DNA of 64,000 bases from Baylisascaris procyonis. Taxonomy: Eukaryota > Nematoda > Chromadorea > Rhabditida > Ascarididae. The position numbers and the translations under genes are program-made. Where the stretch lies: the NCBI GenBank assembly GCA_037389465.1, contig JAZARR010000088.1, positions 496,001 to 560,000 of the forward strand, given 5' to 3'. The notes under the pieces were generated by a model that saw only the letters and a list, made by a program, of their open reading frames with translations, was not told the origin of the DNA and did not search any database. Position 1 is the first letter of the stretch; every line of letters starts with the position of its first letter. Of this stretch, positions 1-13,742 are shown piece after piece.

Positions 1-79
1 TTTGGAGAAAAAAATATTCGTGAAAACAAAAAAAAAAAGATCAACTAACTTTGAGCATTATTCGCTCGGCGTCACGTAC

Positions 80-684
80 CTCATCCGCTCTGCATGCTCC
101 ATCCGTATATGAGACCAAAGTTTTGAGCTTCGGAGGATAAACTTCCTTTAAAAAAATATCCCTACAGCTTCATAAATGAGCACAATGAAGAAAAATAATA
201 ATAATTAAAAAATCAGATCCGGGAAATAAGGTAATTAAAAAAAAAAACTATTTATTACCTTAAAAATTATCCTTCATAAATGAGTATTAGTTTTTTATTA
301 TTTATATCCTTTATTACCTTACCAAGGGACAGAAGCAGAATGCAACTGTATGTTAGAGGAAAGCAGTGCAGATGGAGAATACTGTGAAAGAATAAGAATT
401 TTACAGCGAAAGTTTATAAATTGATGAGTCAATGAGATGGAATAGGGATAAGATGGCATACAGTATCAAAAAATCGCCAAACTCATGAAGTATTGTAATA
501 CAGATTATGCACCGTTTCAATCCAACTGCAACATCGCATACACTAGATGTTTTCTTAGCATCCCATCTCGATTCATAAAGCGTCCAAAATGAGCACTGTT
601 CCCCGTTGCATTTTTTCTCTCACAGCATTCAATTCTATTCTTTTTCGATTCTCTGGCATCCGATTACGATTCTATTTTGTGGCA

Positions 685-735
<51 letters not shown>

Positions 736-3700
736 GTAAATAAATAACAAACAAATAAATAAACAGATAAATAGATAGATAAATAAACAGAGAGGTAAAT
801 AAGACAACAACAAAGGCGAGTCTCGAAATTAAATATGAGGACGCATCCGCTTCACATTGCTTCTTGCGTCACTTTACTTGCCCCTCCTTTTCTTTCTCAT
901 TCCCCCTTTTTCTTATGCCATCTAAATACAAATTTCTTTTGATTTCACTGCATAAATGAGACCACACACAACACTCAGCGCGAGAATGACCACTCCGAAA
1001 AAGTAACTCCACAAAAGAAAACAATAAAGTGAAATACTTTAAAATGAAAAAAAAAAATGGAAACCTCAAATTTACAAGCGATATGAATGGCGACAGTGCC
1101 GAATAATTGCAACTTGGAAGAAGGTAAGTTTTTAGTGTTCGATAAGAAGCGATCCACATATTCCATCGACATATAGAACGTCTCTCTATGCAATCTCTCC
1201 GCTTGACAAACCTTTAATGAAAGAAATTATCCTGGAGCAACTTCTTCACCGACCAAATTACCCATCTTATTTAAAATGCACCTAGTGGAATAACCCAATG
1301 CTCTCTGCATTATTTCCTCACCTTATAGACTTTTAAAATTCTCCCAACACCACCATAACGTCGGCGAAAATCTAAAAACCATAATCACAAAATACGAAAA
1401 GAACAGTACGTGTAGGTGCACCGTCACCTACCTGTCGTCTGAAACCCACATGCTCAAGTAAGCAATTCACTTTCACAGATAACTCTTCACTGAAACAGCG
1501 GAGTGAGGAGGACGGAGAAGAAGGGGGGGGGGGGGAAGAGTGAGGAGGAGAGGACGGGAGGCAATCGCTTGCCCCGTAAACTAAGGGGATTTACTACGGC
1601 GGTCGATTCGTTTATCTTTCAATGGGAGATCCCCCTTACAGTAGCGTAAAAACATCAAGAAGAGTACTGAATTCGAGGAGCATCAACTCTGTACTACGCT
1701 TCCAATCGGAAAGTCTATATCAATAGGCGATCCGATGCTCAGATGCTCATTTTTTTAAAATACAAACCGAAAATCTATTTCATAGCAAGTATTTCACATC
1801 TCTTATCGCTGTTGCTTAAACGATAGCGTCAAATCAGACTCAATTGAACAACAATTTGACATTCCCTCATATTCACATAGAAATAAACAATATATATATG
1901 TGTTGTACGCAAATGAATCCTTGCATTTTTGAGCAATCATTTCCACTCTATGAATCTCACTCACTAAAAATACTCAGAATAAATCACAAAAAAAGCCTTA
2001 ATTCTAAGTGAGTGGATATAATTAAATAGTGGTAAAGTTATCCCATACATCCATCATCCAATCGAAGAGAATAGTACGCATTGAAAATAGAATTTCTGGA
2101 TGGCTGTCAAGCATACGGCAACTTCTTGTGTAGATTTTACTCTTCGCGCACATCAACCTCCACATCTATAAAACAACGTCCATCAACATAAACATCCACA
2201 ACAATAAACAAACAAAAAAAAAAAAAAACAAACAACACAAACAATAAAATCAAAATACTGCAAAAAAGAAGACAGCAAATGGGCAATCTTAATGGTAATA
2301 GCTTGCAAGACGAGAACACTTTTGAAACGGTTAGCAAAATGTAGAGGGGTAATGACCATTCCAATATTCTGAGACCCCTCCAATAATCCACTTCGACTCT
2401 AGAGATTTGATCCTTTATGGGAGGTCCTACTCGTTAAACCCCTTAAGTGACTCTTAAATTTATGTGTACAACTCCTTTGTTTTTCCTCTTCTACTGCTTA
2501 AGATTCAACTACACGAGTAAATAAAGGATAAACAATACAGCTATTCACAGAAATGAAGTGAACATCAAGTATTTGCCGCCTTTTAATTATTGGCAGTTAA
2601 TTACAATCAGAGTGGTGTAAAATGCATCTCGATTGCTTGCTAAAAGCATTTGAGTTTTTAAGTACATTTAAGTGACTATAACCGCTCTGAGAATTGAAGA
2701 GTTAATTCACAAGTGACTATTAGAAATCCGCAGCGTCAATTATATCACCGAAATTCTGCAACTTCAATTTCACATATTTCCCACTTGAAAATACAGGATA
2801 AATGAATAGATTTCATTGCGCATTTGCAAACGCAACTTTTCAGAACGGCATAAAACTTAAATTCATCGCGTTTTACGGATGTTTTTCTTTTTCATTCACT
2901 TATAAACTTTCAAAGACTAGCTTCTCTCATCTATAAATCCAGATGGTATTTGACTCAAATATTGAATATTTCTTGGACTCTACATTTTTATTCCTTCTAC
3001 TCTGCGCCCTTAACTACTATTTCAGGTGATGTTATGCAGACAGTGATATCTGTTTGATCCACATACCTCTTCTGGACTTGAACCATCAGCCACAAATAAC
3101 CTAACTGACTATCAATTTTCACTAAACCACATCGAATATATGTATAAACACTCATAGATATATGCCGTGTTCCGGAATTAAGGCATTCCGGCATTAGTTA
3201 GGATGCTCTGACGATGATCTTTCGTTCGGATAATCAATAGATTTCATTAACTAGATTAAATTGCGATTGCGTCGCCAACCGTGTCAAAATATCATTCACG
3301 AATACACCACAAGCGCATAAAGCGGACGAGGGAAACTACCTCTTGGGAGTCGTAGCTATCATTGTCCTGCATTTGAGTAGGCATTCTGCGTTGAATCACG
3401 GTGAGTGGCTCGTTTTGGGTCGATGTCGCTTGCTGGTCACTCAGTGATTCGTTCAAATCTGCAAATACAAATTAATGCAAGAGCCTAATCCTTTGAAAAC
3501 ATAAAGTACATTGGGAAAGATCAAAGTCACTAGATGGATGCAACACACTATTTGCTAAGTAACGATTTTTTAGAGACAGAAATGTTCCTATTAATGTGTT
3601 TTTTTTAAATAAGTTGATTCTGTAACTCGCCTTATACGGCCTCAAAGTTAGCCTCACTGAATGACTGCAATTACCCGAACTCCCGATGGATTGGATTCTT

Positions 3701-5835
3701 CATCCTCTTTGCCCTCCGAGATCTTTCTTGATCCTTCTTTACATTTGAGTCAAAACATTTAGGTTTCGAATTACTGCACCCTTAAGTCATGGAAGTGACA
3801 TAGCATATAAAGCGGTAAAGCAACAAACATGAAAAAAGAATAGACACCATCTTCGAAAGCCTCAGGATTTACAAGTTAAAATCAAGGTAATATCCCATAG
3901 ATTTAATTTGTGCACGCATAAGCGTTCTTATCGGGCTTAGTGAAGAGAAACGTTGCCCAAATGAAGCAAAAACACCACTCCGATCCAGATCGTCTGCCAA
4001 CGATCGGCCGACGATTGTTTAATTTTAGCATAAAATATAGAGTGAAGCATCATACCTTGTGGTTCACGCAAACTAATCAAATCGGATAGTGGGATTGCCG
4101 CAAGAGAATCCATTTCTTCCATCAGACTAAAATTAATGACAATAGATAAGGAGGAGAATGAAGATAATCATAGAATATATGATGAACTCAATTTACCTCC
4201 ATATTACTTCTAAAACCATATCTTCCAGTTTAACTTAAAAGATGTTTTCGCAATGAAAAGTAATCCATCAGCCTTTTGAATATGGGAAAGTCACCGATCA
4301 CCTCTTCATATTTGAAGCTTTTCAATGTTTCAAGAATATTTTTCAACAATGATTTGTGTCGATTCAGACATATTAACTAAACAAAAAAAGGGAACTGTTC
4401 GTTTTGCAATAGACTCCAATAGAAGCTCCTTAACAACAACAACAAATTCATCAATAATTTAATGCGAGTGCTCAGTAATAAAAGGTTGCAGCATTGTCTA
4501 ATACTTACTATACTAAAATTACGCCTAGTGCTTCTCGCATCAGAGCTATCGTAACTTCAGTAATATCGTAGCAATGAAGTTTTCCAAAGAATGAAATTTG
4601 AAAGATTTACCGAAAATCTAATTGGAAATCGATTAAAGAGATGCACAAATCGTTGCACAACTTATTGAAAAAATGCGTGCAAAGATTACAAGGAGGTAAT
4701 AAATTTTGCATTTTCCATATAGCCAAGTAAGCAAATACCACAATTAGTCGCCCATCTACATCAACAATTATCATAAATCAACTACGTTTAGAACTGCTCA
4801 AGTTAGATAACAACCTTTGAAGTAGACATCACCGGGAACGCCAACTTTGTTCCCTACTTTCACTATCTCATTAGTTACTCTATACGAGGCAGATAAAAAC
4901 CACGTTGCGCCTGCGCTATGCAGCGCTATCGGGATCGTCTAAACTGTTATCTCGACCGGACGCCCCCATACCCTTAGCTAAATCGCCTGACCTAATTCTT
5001 TTACGTTCTGAAGAACGAACAGCACTGGGAAATTTACCTGTCACGAACTGTTTCCGAAGACTCCGATCCAAGCGAAGAATGGCTCCGATTGTGCGTTACG
5101 CCCAAATCTTCAGTGCACTCCAATCCCGAAGTGTCATCCATATCATCAACAATGACCTTAACAAATGGAAGCTCATTTAAAGCTGGATGAGTGCATCAAT
5201 TTCAATCTACCACGACAATAATAAGCTATATTTTGGAGTATTGTTTCATCACTCAATCTAGGATAAGCAAGAGATGCTTGACCTCTAGAATGCAACTCCA
5301 AGATCTTATCACAAAACGAGCGAGATGAAAATTCCCTGAATCAGGGTTGCGGGTACCGTACTAATCTACTGTATTGGTGTGCTCCATGCTACCACTGTCA
5401 TATACTTACATGAATGACTACAAACGACAAGATGATTAGAAAAAAACGCTGACCATTGTCAAAAAACACAAAAAAAAAAAATCACAATTTTAGCGACATA
5501 ACTATCCAAATATTTTTTTTTTTTGCCTATGAAACATTTCTGCTACGCTCACTTATACGATATGCTCACTAACAAATCAAGCAATACGAATATAATCTAC
5601 CAATTCTTGAAGAACTTTTCGTTCGCCTCTCTGACCGCTTTTTTCGCTATGAATGCGATCGGCCGATTCATTTGTTATAGGTAAGTCACTGTCCGTATTC
5701 ATGTTATTCATAAATTTTCCACTATTTACTGCAGCCGTTCTCAGCATCGATGGTCCCATAACATCCGACGCAACCGTGCTTCTCTTAGTATGTGCAGCAC
5801 TTAGTGTTCTTTTACGGCTTTTCCTCTGATTTCCA
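80..5835 (-). CDS. cye-1: Cyclin E (G1/S cyclin), partial at both ends
   Basis: Regulatory subunit of CDK2-type kinase, nuclear, triggers S-phase entry. Exons in transcription order: 5835-5588 (donor could instead be at 5636), 5182-5038, 4126-4056, 3458-3340, 2165-2049, 1211-1065, 145-80; every junction is in phase. The first exon is basic (RKSRKR, an NLS-like patch). Exon 2165-2049 carries the cyclin-box MRAIL-type motif (MRTILFDWMMD) after W-x2-M and a HP motif. Exon 1211-1065 continues with VCQAERLHRETFY and the helix around QLFGTVAIHIACKFE. Exon 145-80 reads EVYPPKLKTLVSYTDGACR, which matches cyclin E (YPPKL, YVTDGAC) better than cyclins A, B or D. The gene continues left of the window after the gtacgt donor. 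Exon 5835 needs a preceding exon ending in phase 2, which I could not find, so the initiator is missing. Largest introns are 919, 883, 1,174 and 911 bp, with only poly-T, G runs and no other gene seen. Confidence 0.9.
685..734. repeat. (AAAT)n microsatellite
   Basis: Perfect tetranucleotide array of about 12 copies, followed by degenerate AAAT/GATA copies to about 800. It lies in the last cyclin E intron of the window. Confidence 0.95.
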
Positions 5836-6209
5836 CTGCAAAGAAAAAATAAATTTTAAAAAAAAAATCAATAAATAAATAAATAAAGAAGCAATAAGCA
5901 ATAAATAATTGACTATCGAGCAATCATGAAAAGAAATATACGATCACTTCGTAATTATTTTCTCAAGCGAGAAATCACTAAAAAAAAAAAACAACGGTAT
6001 AGGATAAAACAGTTGAGGGCGAATGCTTCTAAGATTCTCCCCCCCCCCCCTCCCCAAAATAATTTTCATTTCTATTTTATTAAGCCAGTCTTCCACCCAA
6101 CTATAAAGGTATATCATTATTGAAACGCTTTATTTAAAAAAGTAGACTGTTTTTGTTCCCTTCTACTCTATATATTTGATCGTTCGTATAGCTACACCCC
6201 TCTGAGCAA

Positions 6210-6211
<2 letters not shown>

Positions 6212-6254
<43 letters not shown>
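6212..6254. repeat. (TA)n microsatellite
   Basis: Perfect TA array of about 21 dinucleotides. Confidence 0.95.
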
Positions 6255-6259
<5 letters not shown>

Positions 6260-6683
6260 CTATCAGAAAACATCTCATTTGAAATTTAATGATTTCAACA
6301 TCAGTATCAATAACTACATATTTCTGCATTATTTGACGATTAACTGCAAATTATGCTGCTCAATAATTGAAGTAAAATTATTTTTGCTCATATCTGATTT
6401 ATAAGACACAATAATGGCATCACTGAAATAGCTTAAAGATTCCTCTTATCGATGTGACACATCAATGCTTTATAGCGGGTCATCTTTGCATCTCTCAAGC
6501 AAAATGCATTAGCAGGTTGGTGAAAAAAGCAAAAAAAAAAAAAAAATATGGCAACGAAAATAGATGAATGTACCGATTTTTGGCAATTGAAATTCCCACT
6601 TTGTGAATCTTCTTTTTTGAATTCGATATTCCAACTCTTTTCACCTTCATTATCGATAATTCGATATTTGCTCTTCACTGACC

Positions 6684-6767
6684 AATGCTTTGAATAGTTG
6701 TGTTATAATGCTTCGAATTGTGTTATAATGCTTCGAATTGTGTTACAATGCTTCGAATTGTGTTATA
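6684..6767. repeat. 20-bp tandem repeat
   Basis: Unit tgttataatgcttcgaattg, copies at 6701-6720, 6721-6740 and 6741-6760 (one T-to-C change), a partial fourth copy to 6767 and a decayed partial copy at 6684-6700. Confidence 0.9.
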
Positions 6768-9700
6768 TTTATAACGCAATCAGCACTTGTTGCAATACCT
6801 ACAAACAATATTTCCAATACATCGAAAACTTAATCCTAGTTAAATATTTTGAACAGGACTTTATATACCTTAGTGAGGAAGACAACTGAAAGTTGGAATG
6901 ATGGATTCGAGTCGAAGGATCTATGAAACTGAATCCTGATTCTGCATCATCGAATAAACGTCAACATGACCCACTTAAATTGATCTAGACTACAAGAATC
7001 TAGAATTCGAGATCGAAGGTACAGGAAGCAATAATGAGAAATGCGAAGGACCTGCCCTCCTCTTCAACTTCCACGTTTCAAACGGCGAAATTTCAGAATT
7101 TTTAAGCGTGCTGAGCATTAAATGATAAAGAGAAAAGAGGAAATTATCGCAGTTATCGCATTTTATGATGCAAACAAAAATTATTTTAATTTTAGTTGTT
7201 GAAAGTTTTTAGTTTGCCTCGTTCATATTTCCAATAAGAATGCATTTCATTGATGTTTTATTTCAATAAATAGGGAATTAGTAGCTGAAAGTTTTATCAC
7301 GTTTGTCTTCGGCTAATTGTGTTGTAAAACTTTTTTTGCACTAGAAAAGTTGCCGAAATAAAGCTGAATAAAATTTTCAAATAACGTATGCGTGAAAGAG
7401 TGCAGGTATTATGTGCGGGAGAATGGGAAGAGAAAATTTAGAGTAAAGTTTTCGATTCTCCAAGATGGGCCTCTGAATATGGCTTACTTCGAAATGAGCA
7501 AATACCCTCTTATCTTTGCCTTACGATCTTTGAATCATAAGCGATGACTTAAATCTTCCGTCAATTGCACTTGAAGATCCTCAAATTACGAGGAACATAA
7601 ACTGCAACAAGCGCCAAGCGTTCCTGGAACTAGAAACGGAGAATGCGATCGAGATCATACTCTAGTCTTGGCTCTAATCATATCGTGAATGGTGAAAAAT
7701 GACTGTACCACTGGCTGCGGAAGCATGGCCTTACGCATGCGTGGAAAAATTCCATCAGGTTGATTCCAGTGAGAGAATTAAATCACTGGATTGAGCAACG
7801 CATAGTGCGGAGTCAGGACCATGATTACTCATATAGACTCCTCATTCGACCAGATTATTATGGCTGGCTTGGTTTTTTCTTTTCATGCGCAATCGAGATC
7901 ACGCCTTATTTCTTTTGCAGCATAATTTCAAATCAACTTGTCTCTTTCCTTCTCTTTCCTCTGGAAACTGGCACAACCGGAAACGGATACATTCTCATCA
8001 AATCCCCATTAAAATCTAGAGCGAAAAGGTTTCTCGAGTAGCGTTTCAGTGATTTGATAAAGTCGAAAAAAGTGAAACATGGTCATTATCGCAATGAACA
8101 AAGATCCCCCTAGGGCAACGAAGGATATGGGCATATGTCTCTATTATTCCCTAACATTCAGTTCAACCCCTCGTTTCAAAGAAATGATCTCCTATCAGCA
8201 GTGTGAGGCATCCCAAATTAGATTATTTAGACCATCGAGTGGACTTCATATGAGAAAGTGATTAACATGTTTCGATAAAACAACACCTGCCACCTGAAAG
8301 AGGTAATTGGAACGGCCAATATAGGCATAATACTACCTTTTTTTCTGCGCTGGAAAATAATACGACCGGCGTCTCGGTATTGGCGCTTTATGATTTTCTT
8401 CACAACACCATCAGCGCACTAGATGTTCGACGCCGTACACAACCACCACTCCCGAGCGGTGTGTCTCTCAAACAAATGCGAAAAGCTCAAATCTATGCTC
8501 TCTAGTTGGTATTGATGGCGAGACTTAAAGCGAGATAAACATGTGAATTACTGCTTTAACGTCTCAAGAATTGGAGTCCACAATGTGGTGCATGAGTACG
8601 GATACGTTTCCCACATGAATATAACTAGCCGACCTATAATTTGTCGGGGTGGAATTTTTCAAGAAACCGCTCATCGGTTAATTCAAATGATTGTGCGTTA
8701 AATTCATCCTCAAATCTCGGCCAGGTGCGGAACCTGATTTATCACCCATAACTCAAAAAATTCATTAGACTTGGCGTTGATAGCAGGTAAATCAAAACCT
8801 ATCGCTCGAAAACTTCGTTTAATTCATGTTTTATGGAAATGGTTTAAACCTGGTCAAAATCTTAGTCGTGATCGGCGGCTTAGATTTAATAACACCACCC
8901 CAACACTAAAACTTGCAGTGCTAAAAAATTTCAATGATAAATTGACAAGAAATACGTCATCAACATAAAAATCCCATCAAATATCACATCGAACAATCAA
9001 TAAATCCTTAATTTCACACGTCAACAAAAATTTTAAATCCCTCTCAACGATTGAATCAATTGCGCCATATTGTAGGTGATTATGAACCGCTTGAATTTGA
9101 AAATAAATTTCCCGCCAATGAATATATTGCAGCGGTATATCGCGAAGATTGTTATTGAGTGCGTTTTTATCGGAAGTCTTTTCTAATTCAACAACAAATA
9201 AACAATGTATAGTCGCAGGTGATATACCTGAGGTTCAGCAATCCAAAAATAGCTCAACAGGTAGAAATTGATGGAATATGGAATTAAAAGCAAGGTGTCG
9301 CATAAATGAGGTGTGAATTTTAATAAGTATAGTTCATTATAGCTCGCCAAGCTAATCTGCGAGTGGAGCTTCTTTTTCCGCGAAACTTGTAGAGGATAAA
9401 CTCCTAAGCCCCTTTGTGATAAAGAAAAGAAACGAATAGAACAAATGTGAAGTATAAAGAATATTAAAAAAAGCAGCAGAAATGCAAATAACAAAAATGT
9501 TGTGGTGATATTATTGAATAGGGAATATGTAAAAATGGGGGATTTATTTGTGATTTGAATAATTCGAACCGCAACAAATTGAACATCGTATTTAGCTAAC
9601 GAATTTTCCAATAAAGCTGGAAATATTTACTAACTTAATGTGAACGAAAATAACGCCTTGAAGTGTCATATTTGAAAAAAAAAATTAAAAAAAAAAAACT

Positions 9701-10036
9701 GTTCACTATTCGATAAGCTCAAAAGCCAACTCAAAAAAAGAGAAAAAAAATTGTTGCATTTAATAATCTCAAATCAAGCGTGCAGATATAATTTGGTACT
9801 TTCGTTCTGTTCACCTCACTCTTCCCCTCCCCTTCCCCCTTCATCCTCCCCTTCCACCTCGGGGTTTCTTCTAACCTTGAAGATAAATTAAAAATAGTAA
9901 TTTCTTTCAAGTAGTAAGTTGACTATTTCATTAAATGAGACAATGCTTAATCATAAACGATTTGTGAGAGTGTTGAAAATAGTTTTGCTGTTGTATGGAA
10001 TGTTGAGTATGCAATTTATACTTAGAGATCATTTTA

Positions 10037-10144
10037 GTTATTGATCTATTTTTAGGTATTGATCTATGTTTAGGTACTGATCTACGATCAAACATTGATC
10101 TATGTTCAGTTATTGATCTATATTTAGGTATTGATCTATGCAAA
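10037..10144. repeat. 18-bp minisatellite, 6 copies
   Basis: Six head-to-tail 18-bp units sharing the core attgatctat with variable last bases. Because 18 is a multiple of 3, the minus strand reads as an open hexapeptide repeat (HRSIPK/YRSITE-like) within a 70-codon ORF at 9931-10143. No other coding sign is present, so I treat it as a repeat and not a gene. Confidence 0.85.
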
Positions 10145-12309
10145 GGTCACAAATCATTTCCGATATTCACTAACACCTCATTAATGATAGAAGAGAATAT
10201 GAATAATATAATATTTCATTTATAAAGTATGTTACTGCAATTCATGCGATCATGCAACGAACTTAACTATCTTTGTAGTAGGCAAAAGTTCGATGAAAAT
10301 TTCACATTTATTGCAGGTAAAAGTAATGAAAAATATCATAGAAATTCCAGGTAGCATAGATAGCCCTTTCCCTTTCCTCTTATAGCCTCCTATTTGGTGT
10401 TTAGTTGGTTTGATTGTAGGCTTGAGCGAATTTCCATCGCTTTAGTGCGCTAAGCGTCTTCAGTACTTGCCGGTTGAAACCTCTCCCTCTCACCCTCTTC
10501 ATTCACCTTTCCTAAAGAGTTCTACGGGAATGTATATTTCCTTTTTATTTACTAAAATTTCACGGGAAAAATTTTTCATGAGCGAAAAAAAAAATTTTTC
10601 TCAGTTATGGTTGACGTGCTTTTTACGTTATTTCTTTTAATTTTCCCAACAATTTGTGTCTCATTCCCGAATTTAGCTATTAGTGGCTTACCAACCAACT
10701 TCGACAAGCAATTCTTACAACGTAGAGTGTTCTTTATATATACTATATGCTTGCAATTTCTCGATAATCTTATTGTAAGAGACAACGTGAAACACCTTAT
10801 GGTGATCGAAATTGATAAATGCCTCTTTATTGCACTCATTATTCATTGCAATAAATTAAGACTCATAAAGCGAAAAATTTTTTTTGTGAAATAAAAGAAC
10901 GCAAAAATAATTTTTTTCGAGAAAATAGTTGAGAATTTTTTGAATGAATCAGCTAAAATGCTATTGACAGCTGCAATATCTTCTCTTATGTTCAACTTCC
11001 GATTAATTTATTTCGAGAAATTTTTCTCATTGTTCAACGTTTAATAATTTCTTCGAAAATTTGTTTGAAAAGCAATCTAATCGATGAAAAATGCATTCTT
11101 GTTACGAATAAGAGGTGTTTCCTAGCGATTTAAACGGATTTTCAGGTGATTTATTATGCTCTACATGACTATATCATTGAAATGAGTAAACAGTTAACTA
11201 GTAAAATATATTATCAAAAAGTTTCGTAAAGACTTGCTATAGAACGTCTGAATGGTTCACTCTGAATAAGGAATAATATTATTTGCCCGTCGTTGTTTAT
11301 TTTTTCTAAAATTATATTCATTAGTGAACAGAGCACTAATTCTTTGCAGTATCAATTTCGGGTAAATAATTCCATAGGTAATCTATGGGGAAATTTTCCC
11401 ACGATTATACTTTGTTAATAATCCATTTAACTATCTAATTGTGAGGGAAAATCTTATATATTAGAATGGCAACGGCATGAAGAAGGAATAGTTTATCAAC
11501 GTCAAACTATTCGCAAACATTAGCGACATTTGGAAGTTTATAATGAAATGGCAACGATGAAATAACCGCATTTATGTGATTTTATTAGAAACACAACTCT
11601 ATTATCATTTCACTGTCATGAATGTAACACTAAATTTTTTTTTAAAATGTTTTCTTTGCTAACTTCAAAGGCAACACGTTTTAATTGTTCAATGAAAATA
11701 AATTGAATACCACAGCTTAGAATATGATCTTTAATTTTTTTTTGCCCTTATAGAATAGAACTTTTTATTTAATAATTCCTATTATTTATGGTACTGCAAA
11801 TATTTAAGGTGAAAATATTTTCAATAAATTAGTTCAGTTGCAAATTACTCTATTGTCGCATACAAATGAATATATTGGTGATGTTTAAAAGTGCAGTAAC
11901 TGTCGTATTTTTATAGAATTTTCAACAATAAGTTATAATGACGTTCATGAAGATATTCGAGTATTTTTTTGTTTAGATACTATTTAGCATCTTTATTGAT
12001 GTATCATTTTGAATTCGCAATTTATCAAAGCTTTTATGCTAATTGAAGATAATTATTTGGTGGGAATATAATTGTTGAGAAATATAATAATGAAGACAAA
12101 TATAAAAAATTCTAATAGAAAAAAAAAATATAGCCACTATGTAACGCTTTAAAATGTAACACTAATATTCGATGGAATTTCGATAAGATGCGGAACGAGA
12201 ATTGCCCGCCTCTTTTATTTGAACGGCAAGCAAAAAAAAAAAAAAGAAGAAAAGAAAACGTCACAGAAAATTTCAATTTAAGATATTTGTGCAGAAAACG
12301 GCATCAAAC

Positions 12310-12410
<101 letters not shown>

Positions 12411-13012
12411 ACAAAATAAACGTGTACGTAAGATGGGGCAACGAATTGACACAGCACGTTAATCGATGTAAACCTGCTGATTCACGTGCAATAAGCACGA
12501 AGACTTTGCTATTGAAGACGGAAACATCGTATCTTTTCTATTGCTTATCACAAATGACACTACAACGTTAGCTTACGAAACATATGTTCAATTAATGGCA
12601 AATAAATCTTAGAAAAAAATTGTAAAATTCAACGGCGGAAAAAGTATTTCATTTATTCATCAATAAATTTATAGCTAGTTTCTTAAAAAAAAAAAAAAAA
12701 AAAAAAAATTGTGCTAATCTTATTTGTTAATTGATAACAGTTTATATTTACTAATTGATAATGTGATTATTCCTATTTATTATCAATATTTTATCAATTT
12801 TATCAATATTATTATCACTAATAAGGCTATTTTCATGCGAGTAATCGGTTAATTTCAGTTGCGACGATCATCTCATTAGTGTGCATTCTTGCTAGGATTT
12901 CTTGAATTGGCTATGAATTTTATATCTTCTCAGTAAGGCAATGAATGCTAAGATGTCTCCCCTACCTTCCATCGACTCCACCAGTAGCCAAATCTCTCGC
13001 GCTTTCCTAATT

Positions 13013-13015
<3 letters not shown>

Positions 13016-13058
<43 letters not shown>
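13016..13058. repeat. (TA)n microsatellite
   Basis: Perfect TA array of about 21 dinucleotides. Confidence 0.95.
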
Positions 13059-13060
<2 letters not shown>

Positions 13061-13709
13061 TCGCTAGGTTATAGCTGATCAGCTGCTTACAGCATAAATC
13101 TCGAAAACGCGAGCATAGCGTTCAGTTTCTTATAATGTGGTCAAAGGGCACGAATGAAGATGTTTGCAAAATTTGCGACTCGAAATATTCAGTATTGTAT
13201 TTCATTCATTTCCAATTATTAAATCATAAATAGTTCCAGAGTAATTCATCTTTTTATTTAAATCTTTCCCATATATTTATTTCTCGCAAATTATTTACCT
13301 AAAATGTTTCCTCTTATCGTATAATCACCATATAATTTCTTAACGATTGAATTATTTTAATCCGTTTAAGTGAATTTAATAAATTTAGATGAATAAAGAA
13401 CTCACCTAAGCAGATGCAACAATTCAATTGATGGACAATAGGCTGGAATAATATTAACATTCATAATAGACGTAAAGAAGTATGACTCTTATATGCGTAC
13501 CAATCGCCACCACTATAAAATAATTGAGGCTACCTGCCACAAGGCGTCTCATTGATAACGCATGCAAAAAAAAGAGCCTTTTAAAAAATATTTTTAACGT
13601 TTTCATAATATTTCGTTACGGTTTTCAGCAAAATCACAAACATAGCGGAAATATTCGTTAAATTTTTTAAGAAGCCCTTAAAATTTATGTTTTATCTTTT
13701 AAAACGTTT

Positions 13710-13742
13710 TTTTTTTGGGCACCTAAGAGGTGCCCAAAAAAA
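13710..13742. repeat. Perfect 15-bp-stem hairpin
   Basis: Seven Ts, gggcacct, loop aag, aggtgccc, seven As: a perfect inverted repeat with a 3-nt loop and a GC-rich core flanked by T/A runs, isolated in AT-rich spacer. No coding sequence ends beside it. It may be the core of a small foldback element or simple slippage product. Confidence 0.85.

Noticed and set aside
10037..10144. CRISPR-like array
   Set aside because: Units are contiguous with no unique spacers; the same holds for the 17-bp and 20-bp repeats.
10576..10894. 87- and 95-codon ORFs on opposite strands
   Set aside because: Hydrophobic AT-driven composition, open on both strands, non-ATG start or no splice context, no motif.
13710..13742. 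Rho-independent terminator or bacterial insert
   Set aside because: No bacterial-type gene lies on either side and the flanks have the same composition as the nuclear spacer.
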